Assembly (NCBI RefSeq): GCF_025449335.1
Contig: NZ_CP104883.1
Location: 2,162,501-2,226,500 of the forward strand
Source: Bartonella sp. HY328
Lineage (GTDB): Bacteria; Pseudomonadota; Alphaproteobacteria; Rhizobiales; Rhizobiaceae
Reading direction: 5' to 3'
DNA: 64,000 nt
Of this stretch, positions 42,242 through 50,407 are shown in pieces. The translations under genes were made by a program, and so were the position numbers. How positions within the stretch are numbered: the stretch's first letter is position 1; every line of letters begins with the position of its first letter. The notes under the pieces were generated by a model. It did not search any database. It saw nothing but the letters and a program-made list of their open reading frames with translations, and was not told the DNA's origin.

Positions 42242-42748
42242 ATGTCTGATTTGCCGCGTTATATTTTGCGCAATTGCGCTATTTTTGTGGATCAGGTCTC
42301 CCAGATTGGTCAAGCAAAATCCGTTAATTTACCCGTACCTACCGAAAAAATGGAAGAGCTGCGCAATGCGGGCATGGTCATGCCAATTGATGTGCCCATG
42401 GGCTATGAAAAGGCAGAGGCTTCTTTCAAGCTTACCAGCTTTGATCCGCAGGTTATGTCTCTATTTGGCTTAAAAGTCGGTGCAGAGCGTGAATTTATGA
42501 TTACAGGTGCTTTGGCCCATGAAACGGGTGACGTGGTTAGCGCTGTTGGTTATATTCGCGGTCGCTTAATGAAACATGATGCTGGCGACTGGTCGCCCGG
42601 TGAAATGAGCGAGAATGACTATGCCATTTCAGTTCGGTATTATCGCTTGGAAGTTGCTGGTCGCGTTATCATCGAAATGGATCCTTTTAATGTTTCAGTT
42701 GGTGGAGTTTCGCAGACAAGTGGCATTCGCCAAGCATTATTAGCGTAA
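42242..42748 (+). CDS. Tail tube protein (P2 FII type)
   Basis: A 168-aa major tail tube subunit: ILRNCAIFVDQVSQIGQAKSVNLPVPTEKMEELRNAGMVMPIDVPMGYEKAEASFKL, GALAHETGDVVSAVGYIRGRL, and RYYRLEVAGRVIIEMDPFNVSVGGV. It follows the sheath as in P2. Confidence 0.93.
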   Translation: MSDLPRYILRNCAIFVDQVSQIGQAKSVNLPVPTEKMEELRNAGMVMPIDVPMGYEKAEASFKLTSFDPQVMSLFGLKVGAEREFMITGALAHETGDVVSAVGYIRGRLMKHDAGDWSPGEMSENDYAISVRYYRLEVAGRVIIEMDPFNVSVGGVSQTSGIRQALLA

Positions 42749-42800
42749 AATAATCGCCTCCCGATTAAAACATGTATCACGCAAATATAAGAGGTTTATA

Positions 42801-43139
42801 ATGGCTGAAAAATTAGCCCCAGTTACAATCACGCTTGAAGACAGCGTAACCTATAACAACAAGAATTATGACAGCATTACTTTTAGCCGTAAAATGATTG
42901 GTGAAGATATGCTAGCCAGCGATGCCGTGCAAGGCAAACAGCGCAAGGAATTTGCCACCATCGCCTCTATGGCAAGCGTGCCACTACCAGTGATCACTGG
43001 ACTTTCTATTGATGACTTAACCAATGTGCTGGAGGCTGCAGTTCCCTTTATGGGAAAGCTAGCACAGCAAAGGGTGGAGAAAGCGCAGCAAGCACAGGAA
43101 GCGAAAATGGCGCAAATAGCGGAAAATTCATTGACGTAA
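42801..43139 (+). CDS. Tail assembly chaperone (P2 gpE-like)
   Basis: A 112-aa helical protein (ISFRRKMIGEDMLASDAV-type region: ITFSRKMIGEDMLASDAVQGKQRKEF; LSIDDLTNVLEAAVPFMG). It coats the tape measure protein during tail assembly. A programmed -1 frameshift at GGGAAAG (43052-43058) would produce a longer form that runs to 43258. Confidence 0.88.
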   Translation: MAEKLAPVTITLEDSVTYNNKNYDSITFSRKMIGEDMLASDAVQGKQRKEFATIASMASVPLPVITGLSIDDLTNVLEAAVPFMGKLAQQRVEKAQQAQEAKMAQIAENSLT

Positions 43140-43258
43140 TTGCCCTTTGCGCCCACCAGCTATGCACACCTGTTAGTGAATTTTTAGCCATGGATATAGA
43201 CCGCATTTTTGCATTTGCAGAGGCAGCGGTAAAACTTACCCCTAAAAGTGGAAAATAA
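43052..43258 (+). CDS. -1 frameshift extension of the tail assembly chaperone (E')
   Basis: In the 0 frame the codons are ATG GGA AAG, so G-GGA-AAG can slip to GGG-AAA, the same heptamer used by lambda G/GT. The -1 frame is open from 43016 to the TAA at 43256-43258 and encodes FIDVIALCAHQLCTPVSEFLAMDIDRIFAFAEAAVKL near its end, similar in type to P2 E'. The fused product would be 86 + 66 = 152 aa and ends immediately before the tape measure start. Confidence 0.75.
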   Translation, partial: GKASTAKGGESAASTGSENGANSGKFIDVIALCAHQLCTPVSEFLAMDIDRIFAFAEAAVKLTPKSGK

Positions 43259-43259
43259 A

Positions 43260-46163
43260 ATGAGCAGCTATACATCAAGCTTGATTATTAAATTAATTGA
43301 TCAAGCCTCAGCTCCTGCTCGCGTTATTGGTGCCACATTGGGGCGGCTACAAGCATCGCAGCAAAGAACAAGCGCAGCACTTGCTGCCTCACAAGGGGCA
43401 ATGCTAGGTGCGGCGGCGGCAGGCTTTGGGCTTTACCAAGCTCTATCCAAACCCACTCAAGCTGCCATTGCTTTTGAAGGTGCATTGGAAGATATTGCGC
43501 AAAAGGTCGATGTGCCGATTTCGCAATTGCAAGAGCTCGGCAAGGAAGTGCGAGCAGTGGCACGCGCTACCACCCTATCGGCGCAAGAAGCTGCATCTGG
43601 TATTGACGTTTTGGCTGGCATGGGTGCTAGCCGCGAAGACGCCATGAAGCTGATGGATCCTATCGGTAAAGCGGCCACCGCCTATAATGCCGAAGTTTCA
43701 GATCTTGCACAAGCTGGCTATGCTGCGTTAAGCAATTTAAAAGTACCAGCTGATCAATTTGGCAAAGCATTGGATGCCATGGCACAAGCCGGTAAAGCCG
43801 GCGCGTTTGAACTTAAAGACATGGCGCAATATTTCCCAACCCTTGGTGCTGGCTATCAGGCTTTGGGGCAAACGGGCGTACCAGCTGTGGCCGACCTATC
43901 AGCAGCCCTCCAAATTGTGCGCAAAGGCACGGGCGATAGTGCGAGTGCAGCCACCAATCTAGCCAACATCATGCAAAAGATGCAAGCGCCGCAAACGGTT
44001 AAAGCCTTCAGAAAAATGGGCGTTAACCTAGAAAAGGAATTAAAGGTTGCAGCAAAAAAAGGCATGACGCCAATTGAAGCTATTGCCGAGATTACAAATC
44101 GCACTTTAAAAGGCGATATGTCAAAGCTAGGTTATCTTTTTTCTGATGCACAGGTGCAGCAAGGTTTACGGCCACTTTTACAAAATATTGATGAATATCG
44201 CAAAATTCGTAAAGAAGCGATGGAAGCGCAAGGCGTTGTTGAAGAAGATTATCAAAGGCGGCTAAAAACCGGTGCGGCTGCGGCCAAGCGCTTTGGCCTT
44301 GCCTTTGAAAGTATTAGCATCACTATTGGCAATATTTTATTGCCTGTTTTAGCTGATCTTGCCGATAAATTAGTGCCCATTATCAATTCAATAGCTGATT
44401 TTGCTGAAGCTAATCCTGAATTAACTCGCAATGTTATTTTAGCAACATCGGCTTTTGTTGCCTTTCGTGTTGCGGCAACGGCTGCCCGCTTTGCGCTTTT
44501 ATGGACCAAAGGTGGATTACTTTCAGCGGCAATAAGCGGCATGAGTGGTCTTGGCCAAGCAACCCTTGGTGCATCAAAAGGCTTTAGCCTGTTGCGTGGT
44601 GGTGCAACTATCGGCTCGCTTTTTGGTACAATTTTTAGCGGAGGCATTTTTGCAAGCCTCATTTCTGCGCTTGGCTCGGTTGTGGGCATGATTGGTGGCG
44701 TATTAGCCAGCATCGGTGCGGCCATTGCTGGCATAACCGCGCCAGTATGGGGCATTATTGCCGCAATTGTTGCGCTCGTTATCGGTCTTGCACTCACTGT
44801 CTATAATTATTGGGTGCCAATATCGCGCTTTATTGTTGGTTTTGCCTCCGTTATTGGGGAAGCACTCGGCGGCATTATTAATGCGATTACTGGCTTTATC
44901 AGCGCTGCGGCAAGTTTTGCAACTACTAAAATATTCGACTTTATGGAATGGCTTGGTATTGATCCTGAAAAGGTTATAAGTGCTATTGCTGACGTTTGGA
45001 ATGTTGTAACTGATTTTACCTCTGGTATTATTGATTGGTTTAAAGGCTTACCTGAAGCAATTGGCAACTGGTTTTCTGATATATTCACCATGAATGAATA
45101 TAGCGACAGTGAAGCTGCTGGCTTTGAGGAAATGGGGCGCAGTATTGCACAAAGGATATTGAACGGCCTTAAAAATCTACCATCAACTATTTTAAGCCTC
45201 ATCGCGTCTATTCCGTCAAGATTATTATCATTGGCTGGTGCCTATTTTCGACTAGCTATGGATTGGGGTGGCAAGCTATTGCAAGGTTTTCTTTATGTGT
45301 TGCCGATGGCGATAAATATTTGGAAAAGCTTGCCCTCCCGTATTCTGTCCATTGCAGGCAATCTCATGTCAGTTGGCCTATCTTTAGGATTAAAGATGAT
45401 AAGTGGCTACTGGCAAGGGGTGACCACTATCGCTGGAATGCTGACTGGATTGCCCTCGCTTATACTTTCAGCCGTTGGTGACCTTGCATCTATTGGTATG
45501 CAATGGGGGCAGACGATTGCAACCGCATATTGGAATGCGCTAACATCTTTGGTTGGTAAAATGGCAAGCTTACCGCCCATGCTTGCCAACGCAGTTTTAA
45601 CAAACGCTGCGGCCTTTGTGGAGGCAGGCAAGCAATTAATGTACGCGCTGATGGATGGCATCAAGCAAGTGATGAGTGAAATTGTCAGCTATATCCAATC
45701 AAGCATATCAAATGCTGCTTCTAACGCGGCAGGTTCGCTGCGCGGCATGTTGCCTGAATGGATGGGCGGCACGCCAAGCACCCCTGCAACAGCTGCCATT
45801 GATGGTGCAAGAGCTGCAGGCGGACCAGTGGCGCGCGGTGGTACTTATCTTGTCGGTGAGCAAGGGCCTGAACTGTTTTCACCTGGCACCAGTGGTCTTA
45901 TCCACCCAGCAAGCGATACTGCGGCACATTTAAGCAGCATCGCCAATATGCGCAGTCCCAGTCTTTCGATGCCAACCGCAAATAATGGCAATCCTGGTGG
46001 CGCAGGCAGCAAACAAACAAGCGTCAATCTTGGCGGCGTTACAATCAATGTCCAAGCAAGCCCCAATATGGACGTTAATGCTCTCACCGATACGATTATG
46101 CGTAAATTATCGGCTGAAGTTGATGCCTTGGGGCGCAGCGCCTTTTCTGATGGAGTGTATTAA
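43260..46163 (+). CDS. Tail tape measure protein (P2 gpT type)
   Basis: A 967-aa protein that sets tail length. N-terminal SSLIIKLIDQASAPARVIGATLGRLQA, the conserved TP901-type region FEGALEDIAQKVDVPISQLQELGKEVRAVARATTLSAQEAASGIDVLAGMG, long hydrophobic helices in the middle (about 430-530), and a C-terminal Gly-Pro segment. The ATG at 43260 directly follows the E' stop. About 967 aa suggests a tail of roughly 145 nm if 1.5 A per residue holds. Confidence 0.93.
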   Translation: MSSYTSSLIIKLIDQASAPARVIGATLGRLQASQQRTSAALAASQGAMLGAAAAGFGLYQALSKPTQAAIAFEGALEDIAQKVDVPISQLQELGKEVRAVARATTLSAQEAASGIDVLAGMGASREDAMKLMDPIGKAATAYNAEVSDLAQAGYAALSNLKVPADQFGKALDAMAQAGKAGAFELKDMAQYFPTLGAGYQALGQTGVPAVADLSAALQIVRKGTGDSASAATNLANIMQKMQAPQTVKAFRKMGVNLEKELKVAAKKGMTPIEAIAEITNRTLKGDMSKLGYLFSDAQVQQGLRPLLQNIDEYRKIRKEAMEAQGVVEEDYQRRLKTGAAAAKRFGLAFESISITIGNILLPVLADLADKLVPIINSIADFAEANPELTRNVILATSAFVAFRVAATAARFALLWTKGGLLSAAISGMSGLGQATLGASKGFSLLRGGATIGSLFGTIFSGGIFASLISALGSVVGMIGGVLASIGAAIAGITAPVWGIIAAIVALVIGLALTVYNYWVPISRFIVGFASVIGEALGGIINAITGFISAAASFATTKIFDFMEWLGIDPEKVISAIADVWNVVTDFTSGIIDWFKGLPEAIGNWFSDIFTMNEYSDSEAAGFEEMGRSIAQRILNGLKNLPSTILSLIASIPSRLLSLAGAYFRLAMDWGGKLLQGFLYVLPMAINIWKSLPSRILSIAGNLMSVGLSLGLKMISGYWQGVTTIAGMLTGLPSLILSAVGDLASIGMQWGQTIATAYWNALTSLVGKMASLPPMLANAVLTNAAAFVEAGKQLMYALMDGIKQVMSEIVSYIQSSISNAASNAAGSLRGMLPEWMGGTPSTPATAAIDGARAAGGPVARGGTYLVGEQGPELFSPGTSGLIHPASDTAAHLSSIANMRSPSLSMPTANNGNPGGAGSKQTSVNLGGVTINVQASPNMDVNALTDTIMRKLSAEVDALGRSAFSDGVY

Positions 46164-46589
46164 ATGCCGATACCAATGTGCTTAGGGCCCTATATGTTCC
46201 ACTCCACCCGCTTTGGCTATAACCGCTTAGGGCGCAGTTTAAGCACCACTTGGGCAGAGTTAAGCGTGGTTGGTGGGCTTAATGTGGCGCAGTGGATGGG
46301 CGGCCAAACTGACAAGGTTCGGCTTGAAGGTGTGCTTTTCCCTGAAGAGTTTGGCGGCCTCATTGTTATGGAAGCTTTGCGTATGGCAGCAAAAGGCGGT
46401 CTTATCTTTCCTCTTATAGCCATGACGGGGCAGTATTTTGGCAATTACCGTATTGAAGGAGTGGAGGAAGATCAATCCTATCACACCCGATACGGCCTTG
46501 CGCGGAAGAATGTTTATTCAATCGCCCTCACGCTGCATATTGGCCCGCCATCGGCGGGCGTATCAATTGTTGAGACTTTATTTGGATAA
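46164..46589 (+). CDS. Tail protein U (P2 gpU)
   Basis: A 141-aa gpU-family protein: MCLGPYMFHSTRFGYNRLGRSLSTTWAELSVVGGLNVAQWMGGQTDKVRLEGVLFPEEFGG. Starts at the tape measure stop (no gap). Tail terminator/tube initiator in P2-like phages. Confidence 0.9.
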   Translation: MPIPMCLGPYMFHSTRFGYNRLGRSLSTTWAELSVVGGLNVAQWMGGQTDKVRLEGVLFPEEFGGLIVMEALRMAAKGGLIFPLIAMTGQYFGNYRIEGVEEDQSYHTRYGLARKNVYSIALTLHIGPPSAGVSIVETLFG

Positions 46590-46607
46590 AGCAAGTTTGG
46601 ATATTTT

Positions 46608-46814
46608 ATGGCGCATTATAAAACCATTCAAGGTGAAATGCTTGACCGCATTTGCCGCAAAATCTATGGCGATGAAAGCGGCTATGTTGAAGCCGTATTA
46701 GAAGCCAATCCGGGCCTTGCCAAAAAAGGCGAGCCCCTGCCCTTTGGCACGCTCATTATGTTGCCAGAAGTTGAAAAGAATAACGAGCTGAACCTTGTCT
46801 ATTTATGGGATTAA
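46608..46814 (+). CDS. Tail protein X (LysM-like)
   Basis: A 68-aa P2 gpX: YKTIQGEMLDRICRKIYGDESGYVEAVLEANPGLAKKGEPLPFGTLIMLPE is a LysM-like domain that probably touches peptidoglycan or the baseplate hub. Ends 3 bp before gene D. Confidence 0.9.
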   Translation: MAHYKTIQGEMLDRICRKIYGDESGYVEAVLEANPGLAKKGEPLPFGTLIMLPEVEKNNELNLVYLWD

Positions 46815-46817
46815 ACG

Positions 46818-47930
46818 ATGAGTGAAGCAAAAACACCCCATGCCGTCATCAAGGTGAATGGCAAAACCATTGCCGATGGCTTCAATGGCCGTCTAATCTC
46901 CGTTCAAATATCAGACAAGCGCGGCATTACATCCGACACTATTACGCTTGAACTGCGCGATGGTGATCCATTCTTGGCAATACCAGAAAAAAGCGACATT
47001 ATCGAAGCTTGGCTTGGTTATCTTGAAACAGGGGTCGCTTATTTTGGCAAATATACCATTGATGATCCTGAAATTAAAATGAAGCCCTATACCTTGTCAA
47101 TCAATGGCAAGGGCGCCGATATGCGTGATGGGTTAAAAGCGCAAAAAGGCCGCCATTTTGATAATAAAAGCATTCATGAAATCGTAAGTGAAATTGCCGG
47201 CGAGCACGGTCTTTCACCAATGGTGGATCCAGAAGTTGGCTCCTATGTTTATAAATGGGTTGGCCAGCAAGATGAAAGTGACATTCACTTTATTGAGCGG
47301 CTTGCCAAGCGTCATGGCGCGATTTTCACTGTAAAAGATGGCAAAATGATCTTTGCCAAAAAAGGCAGCGAAAAATCGGCAAGTGGCAAAAAACTCATGG
47401 CTTTTACAGCCACGCCGCAAAATACCATTGAGGGTAGTGCCCGCGTTGTTTTTTCCCATCGCTCCAAATTCAAATCGGTTAAAGCCCATAAGCAAAACCG
47501 CGAAACAGCGGAGCGTGATTTGTTTTCTGAGGAAAGCGATGTGGACGGCACAGCAGATTATGAGATAGCCGAACCCTTTGGCGATGAGGAAGAGGCAAAA
47601 ATTGCCGCAAAAGCTAAGGGTGAGGAGTTAAAGTCAAAAACCATAACCACATCTTGCCAAATTGTTGGTGATCCGCGTGTACGGGCAGGATCGCCTTTTA
47701 CTTACCAAGATATGCGCCCGCAAATTGATGGCATTGCCTTTAATATTGAAACTGCAACGCACGCCATTTCAAAATCTGGCTATACAACAAGCATTGATGC
47801 CGATTTAAACCCGCAAAAAGATAATGAAGCCAAAAAGCAAAAAAAGAAAAAAGCAAGAAAGGCTAAAAAAGGCAAAGGCGAAACACCAATGCGCGACCTT
47901 GATTGGAGTGACCTTGATAATAAGGTGTAA
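46818..47930 (+). CDS. Baseplate hub protein D (late control protein D family)
   Basis: A 370-aa hub: GFNGRLISVQISDKRGITSDTITLELRDGDPFLAIPEKSDIIEAWLGY, then KSIHEIVSEIAGEHGL and QQDESDIHFIERLAKRHGAIFTVKDGKMIF. It forms the hub that holds the V spike. The C-terminus is unusual: a run of Lys-rich residues (KKQKKKKARKAKKGKG) before a short end. Confidence 0.9.
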   Translation: MSEAKTPHAVIKVNGKTIADGFNGRLISVQISDKRGITSDTITLELRDGDPFLAIPEKSDIIEAWLGYLETGVAYFGKYTIDDPEIKMKPYTLSINGKGADMRDGLKAQKGRHFDNKSIHEIVSEIAGEHGLSPMVDPEVGSYVYKWVGQQDESDIHFIERLAKRHGAIFTVKDGKMIFAKKGSEKSASGKKLMAFTATPQNTIEGSARVVFSHRSKFKSVKAHKQNRETAERDLFSEESDVDGTADYEIAEPFGDEEEAKIAAKAKGEELKSKTITTSCQIVGDPRVRAGSPFTYQDMRPQIDGIAFNIETATHAISKSGYTTSIDADLNPQKDNEAKKQKKKKARKAKKGKGETPMRDLDWSDLDNKV

Positions 47931-47969
47931 TAATTGTAATGAGCGTTTAGGTTATTAGAAAGATAAAAA

Positions 47970-48674
47970 ATGTACTTCATCGCCTTACTTTTATATATTG
48001 CCTGTCCTGTAACGCTTGTTGCTGGGATTATTATGCTAATTTTTAAGAACAAACGCAAAGTCGGCATTATAATAGTGGTAAGTAGTTGTATTATCTGGGC
48101 TGCCTGTGCCTTTTATCTAAAGGATAGCAGTCGTGGGATAGTCTTCCCAACCGGTTTTGTAAGTTATGACGATTACCTTGCCGCTAGGAAAGAAAATATA
48201 ACGGACCCTGAGAAGTGGAAAGAATTGAAAAAACTCCAAGAGTTTAAAACTACTCTATATATTGACCCTCGTAGTTTGGAAATGCTGACGGACAAAAAGT
48301 TTAGAAATCAAGAATTGCAAGAGAAATTAGATTATCTTGAAGCACTAACCAAAACCGTGCAGGGAAAAGCATGTTTAGACAGTGCACAGTGTGTGGGCCA
48401 TAAGTTCTTACGAAATGCTGAAATCGCTTGTAGCAAATCTATAGAACAGTTAGCCACTTACGGAGTTGAATGGACGAGCGATACTACTACCCCCAAATTT
48501 ACGCGTTTTAATTGGAAGAATAGTCGCCTGCACATAATTTCGTATATAGGTGACTCTGTGAAATTTCAAACTTTCGCTGGATCTTGGCAATATCAGACTT
48601 ATCAATGCGATTATGATTTTTTAGTTGATCATGTCATTGATGTTAAGGCAACGACAGGACGCCTCTCTGATTAA
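47970..48674 (+). CDS. Two-helix membrane protein of unknown function (accessory)
   Basis: A 234-aa protein. Two N-terminal TM helices (about residues 2-23 and 31-49, AGIIMLIF... and GIIIVVSSCIIWAACAFYL), then a coiled-coil-like segment (RNQELQEKLDYLEALTKTV) and a globular domain with four Cys (GKACLDSAQCVGHKFLRNAEIACSKSIE, YECDYD-type end). The C-terminal pattern (C...IE..ATYGVEWT, YIGDSVKFQTF, YQCDYD) occurs in small bacterial secreted/membrane proteins I have seen, but function is unknown. AT-richer than neighbours and closed by its own terminator: likely a lysogeny accessory gene. Confidence 0.75.
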   Translation: MYFIALLLYIACPVTLVAGIIMLIFKNKRKVGIIIVVSSCIIWAACAFYLKDSSRGIVFPTGFVSYDDYLAARKENITDPEKWKELKKLQEFKTTLYIDPRSLEMLTDKKFRNQELQEKLDYLEALTKTVQGKACLDSAQCVGHKFLRNAEIACSKSIEQLATYGVEWTSDTTTPKFTRFNWKNSRLHIISYIGDSVKFQTFAGSWQYQTYQCDYDFLVDHVIDVKATTGRLSD

Positions 48675-48705
48675 CTTGTCATAGCCGATCTAAATTATTC
48701 AAAGG

Positions 48706-48728
48706 GCAGCTTTTAGCTGCCTTTTTTA
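48706..48728 (+). terminator. Rho-independent terminator
   Basis: GGCAGC (48706-48711), loop TTTTA, GCTGCC (48717-48722), then six Ts. It follows the accessory gene and precedes the endolysin. Confidence 0.88.
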
Positions 48729-48753
48729 TTGCCCATTTTAAAAAGGATATCTC

Positions 48754-49695
48754 ATGAAGCTGACAGCAAAAATGCTGCGTCAGATTGCTGGCGCACACGC
48801 AAAAGAACATAATATCCAATCTGTAATTGATGCTTATAATCGCTACGGCGCGCGCTATGGCCTTGATTTACCGCATCGCTTGGCACAATTTCTTGCCCAA
48901 ATCCTGCATGAATCGGATGGGCTGTTTTACAACCAAGAAATATGGGGGCCAACCAAGGCGCAACACCGTTATGATATCCGCACCGACCTTGGCAATACTA
49001 AAGAGCGCGATGGCGATGGCAAAAAATACAAAGGCTGGGGCTTAATTCAAATTACCGGCAAGGCCAACATCACAGCCTTTTATAATTGGTGCCTTAATGA
49101 AAAAATGTCGCCGCCTAATTTTATTGAGCAGCCAGAACAAATCGCTAAAGCCCCTTGGTCTGCCCTTTGCGCCTTTTGGTATTGGAATACCAACCGCATC
49201 AATCGCTATGCTGATCGCGGCGATATTGAAATGGTGACGAAATGCGTTAATGGCGGGCTTAATGGCTATGCCGACCGCTTGCAATGGTATGATAAGGCAA
49301 GCCTTGCCCTACTTGGCTTTGATACAATTAAAGACTTTCAAAAAAATGCTAATATCATGGTGGACGGCATTTCAGGCCCACGCACGAGAGCAGAAATGCA
49401 TAAAGCCTTAGTAAAGCTATCAGACAAAGCAGCTTTGCCAAAAATCATCACTGATGCTCCAGTGGTGGAGGTAAAAATTCCAAAGCAATTGGATAAGCCA
49501 TTGCACAAAACCGCTCCATTTTGGGAGCGTATCACGTCCATTGCTGGCCTAGCAGGCATTAGTGGCGCCAGTTGGCTTGGCGATTGGCGGGTTATCACCG
49601 CTCTTGCGGCAGCGTTGATTTTTGTTTCAGTCTTTGGGCTTATTTTCCAAGACCGCATTACTAAGGCTATCCGCACCTTAAAGGCACAAATGTAA
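48754..49695 (+). CDS. GH19-type endolysin with peptidoglycan-binding domain and C-terminal TM helix
   Basis: A 313-aa endolysin. The N-terminal GH19 domain includes LAQFLAQILHESDGLFYNQEIWGPTKAQHRYD (catalytic Glu in HESDG) and YKGWGLIQITGKANITAFYNW, with CVNGGLNGYADRLQWYDKA near the end. About residues 190-222 (LGFDTIKDFQKNANIMVDGISGPRTRAEMHKAL) is a PG_binding_1 domain. The C-terminus has one strong TM helix (about 277-299, VITALAAALIFVSVFGLIF) and a basic tail, so the enzyme may be membrane-tethered until holin action. AAAGGA precedes the ATG. Confidence 0.88.
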   Translation: MKLTAKMLRQIAGAHAKEHNIQSVIDAYNRYGARYGLDLPHRLAQFLAQILHESDGLFYNQEIWGPTKAQHRYDIRTDLGNTKERDGDGKKYKGWGLIQITGKANITAFYNWCLNEKMSPPNFIEQPEQIAKAPWSALCAFWYWNTNRINRYADRGDIEMVTKCVNGGLNGYADRLQWYDKASLALLGFDTIKDFQKNANIMVDGISGPRTRAEMHKALVKLSDKAALPKIITDAPVVEVKIPKQLDKPLHKTAPFWERITSIAGLAGISGASWLGDWRVITALAAALIFVSVFGLIFQDRITKAIRTLKAQM

Positions 49696-49719
49696 AAAGC
49701 GCCCCAAAAGGGGCGCTTT
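49696..49719. terminator. Bidirectional terminator between endolysin and small peptide gene
   Basis: A 10-bp perfect stem AAAGCGCCCC (49696-49705)/GGGGCGCTTT (49710-49719) with loop AAAA. It follows the endolysin on the plus strand and, on the minus strand (GCTTTTTACA), the small peptide gene. Confidence 0.9.
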
Positions 49720-49733
49720 CCAATTTTATATAA

Positions 49734-49895
49734 TTAGCCACCAATAAATAGCTTTATGAAAGCTGCTATCACAAGAGCACTATATTTAGTGAACTGCAAT
49801 ATTGCATCTACCATTTGTGGTGATGCATTCACGCTCAAACAAGCAGACTGTTTTTTAAAGCCATTATTTATTGAAAGGCATATTGATAACTTCAT
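49734..49895 (-). CDS. Small hydrophobic peptide (53 aa)
   Basis: The ORF starts at ATG 49895, 6 nt after a near-perfect AAGGAG, and ends with TAA at 49734. It encodes a 53-aa peptide: a Cys-containing N-terminal half (MKLSICLSINNGFKKQSACL) and a hydrophobic C-terminal helix (YSALVIAAFIKLFIGG). It has its own promoter (TTGACC at 49975-49970 with a 17-bp spaced AT-rich -10) and terminator. It resembles type I toxins or small membrane regulators in form only; it could also be an auxiliary lysis gene. Confidence 0.65.
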   Translation of the reverse strand: MKLSICLSINNGFKKQSACLSVNASPQMVDAILQFTKYSALVIAAFIKLFIGG

Positions 49896-49950
49896 AAAAT
49901 CTCCTTAAAGATTTTAAAACTAATGAAGCCTATTAGGTTAGCATTCAAAT

Positions 49951-49988
49951 AATCGCCTACAGAAGTTTAGGTCAACTTGAGCCTACAG
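49951..49988 (-). promoter_or_regulatory. Promoter of the small peptide gene with GCCTACAG direct repeats
   Basis: Minus strand TTGACC (49975-49970), 17 bp, TTATTT (49952-49947). GCCTACAG lies at 49955-49962 and 49981-49988, 26 bp apart and on either side of the -35, suggesting a bound regulator. Confidence 0.5.
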
Positions 49989-50055
49989 CGATTTTTTATA
50001 ACTTAAAGCCTCTAAACTAAACGTTAGATAATGAGGCTGGTATGGCTGTAGCGTA

Positions 50056-50084
50056 TTGACACCACTGTAAATTCTCTTTACAAT
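50056..50084 (+). promoter_or_regulatory. Near-consensus sigma70 promoter
   Basis: TTGACA (50056-50061), exactly 17 bp, TACAAT (50079-50084); start near 50091. It is the closest match to consensus in this part of the prophage. Confidence 0.8.
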
Positions 50085-50090
50085 GTAACC

Positions 50091-50190
50091 GTAGAAAATA
50101 ACATACTCCATTAGCTTGGGGTTTACACTTAAGCAGAGCTTTTGGTTCCCGCCGAGGCTCTGCAAATCATGTGCTAAGCACATTCAAGTT
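50091..50190 (+). ncRNA. Candidate structured non-coding RNA
   Basis: From the start predicted by the promoter, the RNA would contain a hairpin GCAGAGC (50133-50139)/GCTCTGC (50157-50163) with a G/C-rich loop, then a second hairpin ATGTGC-TAA-GCACAT (50169-50183). No good coding frame or U-tract terminator is present, so the 3' end is a guess; it might alternatively be the long 5' leader of the spanin mRNA beginning at 50408. Confidence 0.5.
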
Positions 50191-50407
50191 ATCAACCATC
50201 TAAAATGCAAAATCAACACTAAATATAGCGTTGCAGATATTTTTTTGAATTAAAATAGCCTATAAAAATGGCACATATTTAAATGTAAGTCATTGTTTTA
50301 ATTTATGTAATATATCCCCATTGTTCTCATATTGCTCACAAAAATTTAATAAAAATTTCTAAAGCATTCACTATATGTAGTAGCAAACATATAAAGATAC
50401 GAATCAC

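Larger units (their letters stand above)
49896..50407. other. Non-coding region between small peptide and spanin genes
   Basis: About 0.5 kb without a conventional gene. It contains two promoters on opposite strands and the candidate ncRNA. The distal half (50190-50400) is AT-rich with no structure that I can define. Confidence 0.6.

Noticed and set aside
44252..44797. 181-aa minus-strand frame opposite the tape measure gene
   Set aside because: Ala/Pro/Met-rich antisense frame of a hydrophobic region; no supporting signals.
49983..50183. 66-aa minus-strand frame in the lysis-region gap
   Set aside because: Lies antisense to the promoter and hairpins of the candidate RNA, has no ribosome-binding site, and its protein shows no pattern.
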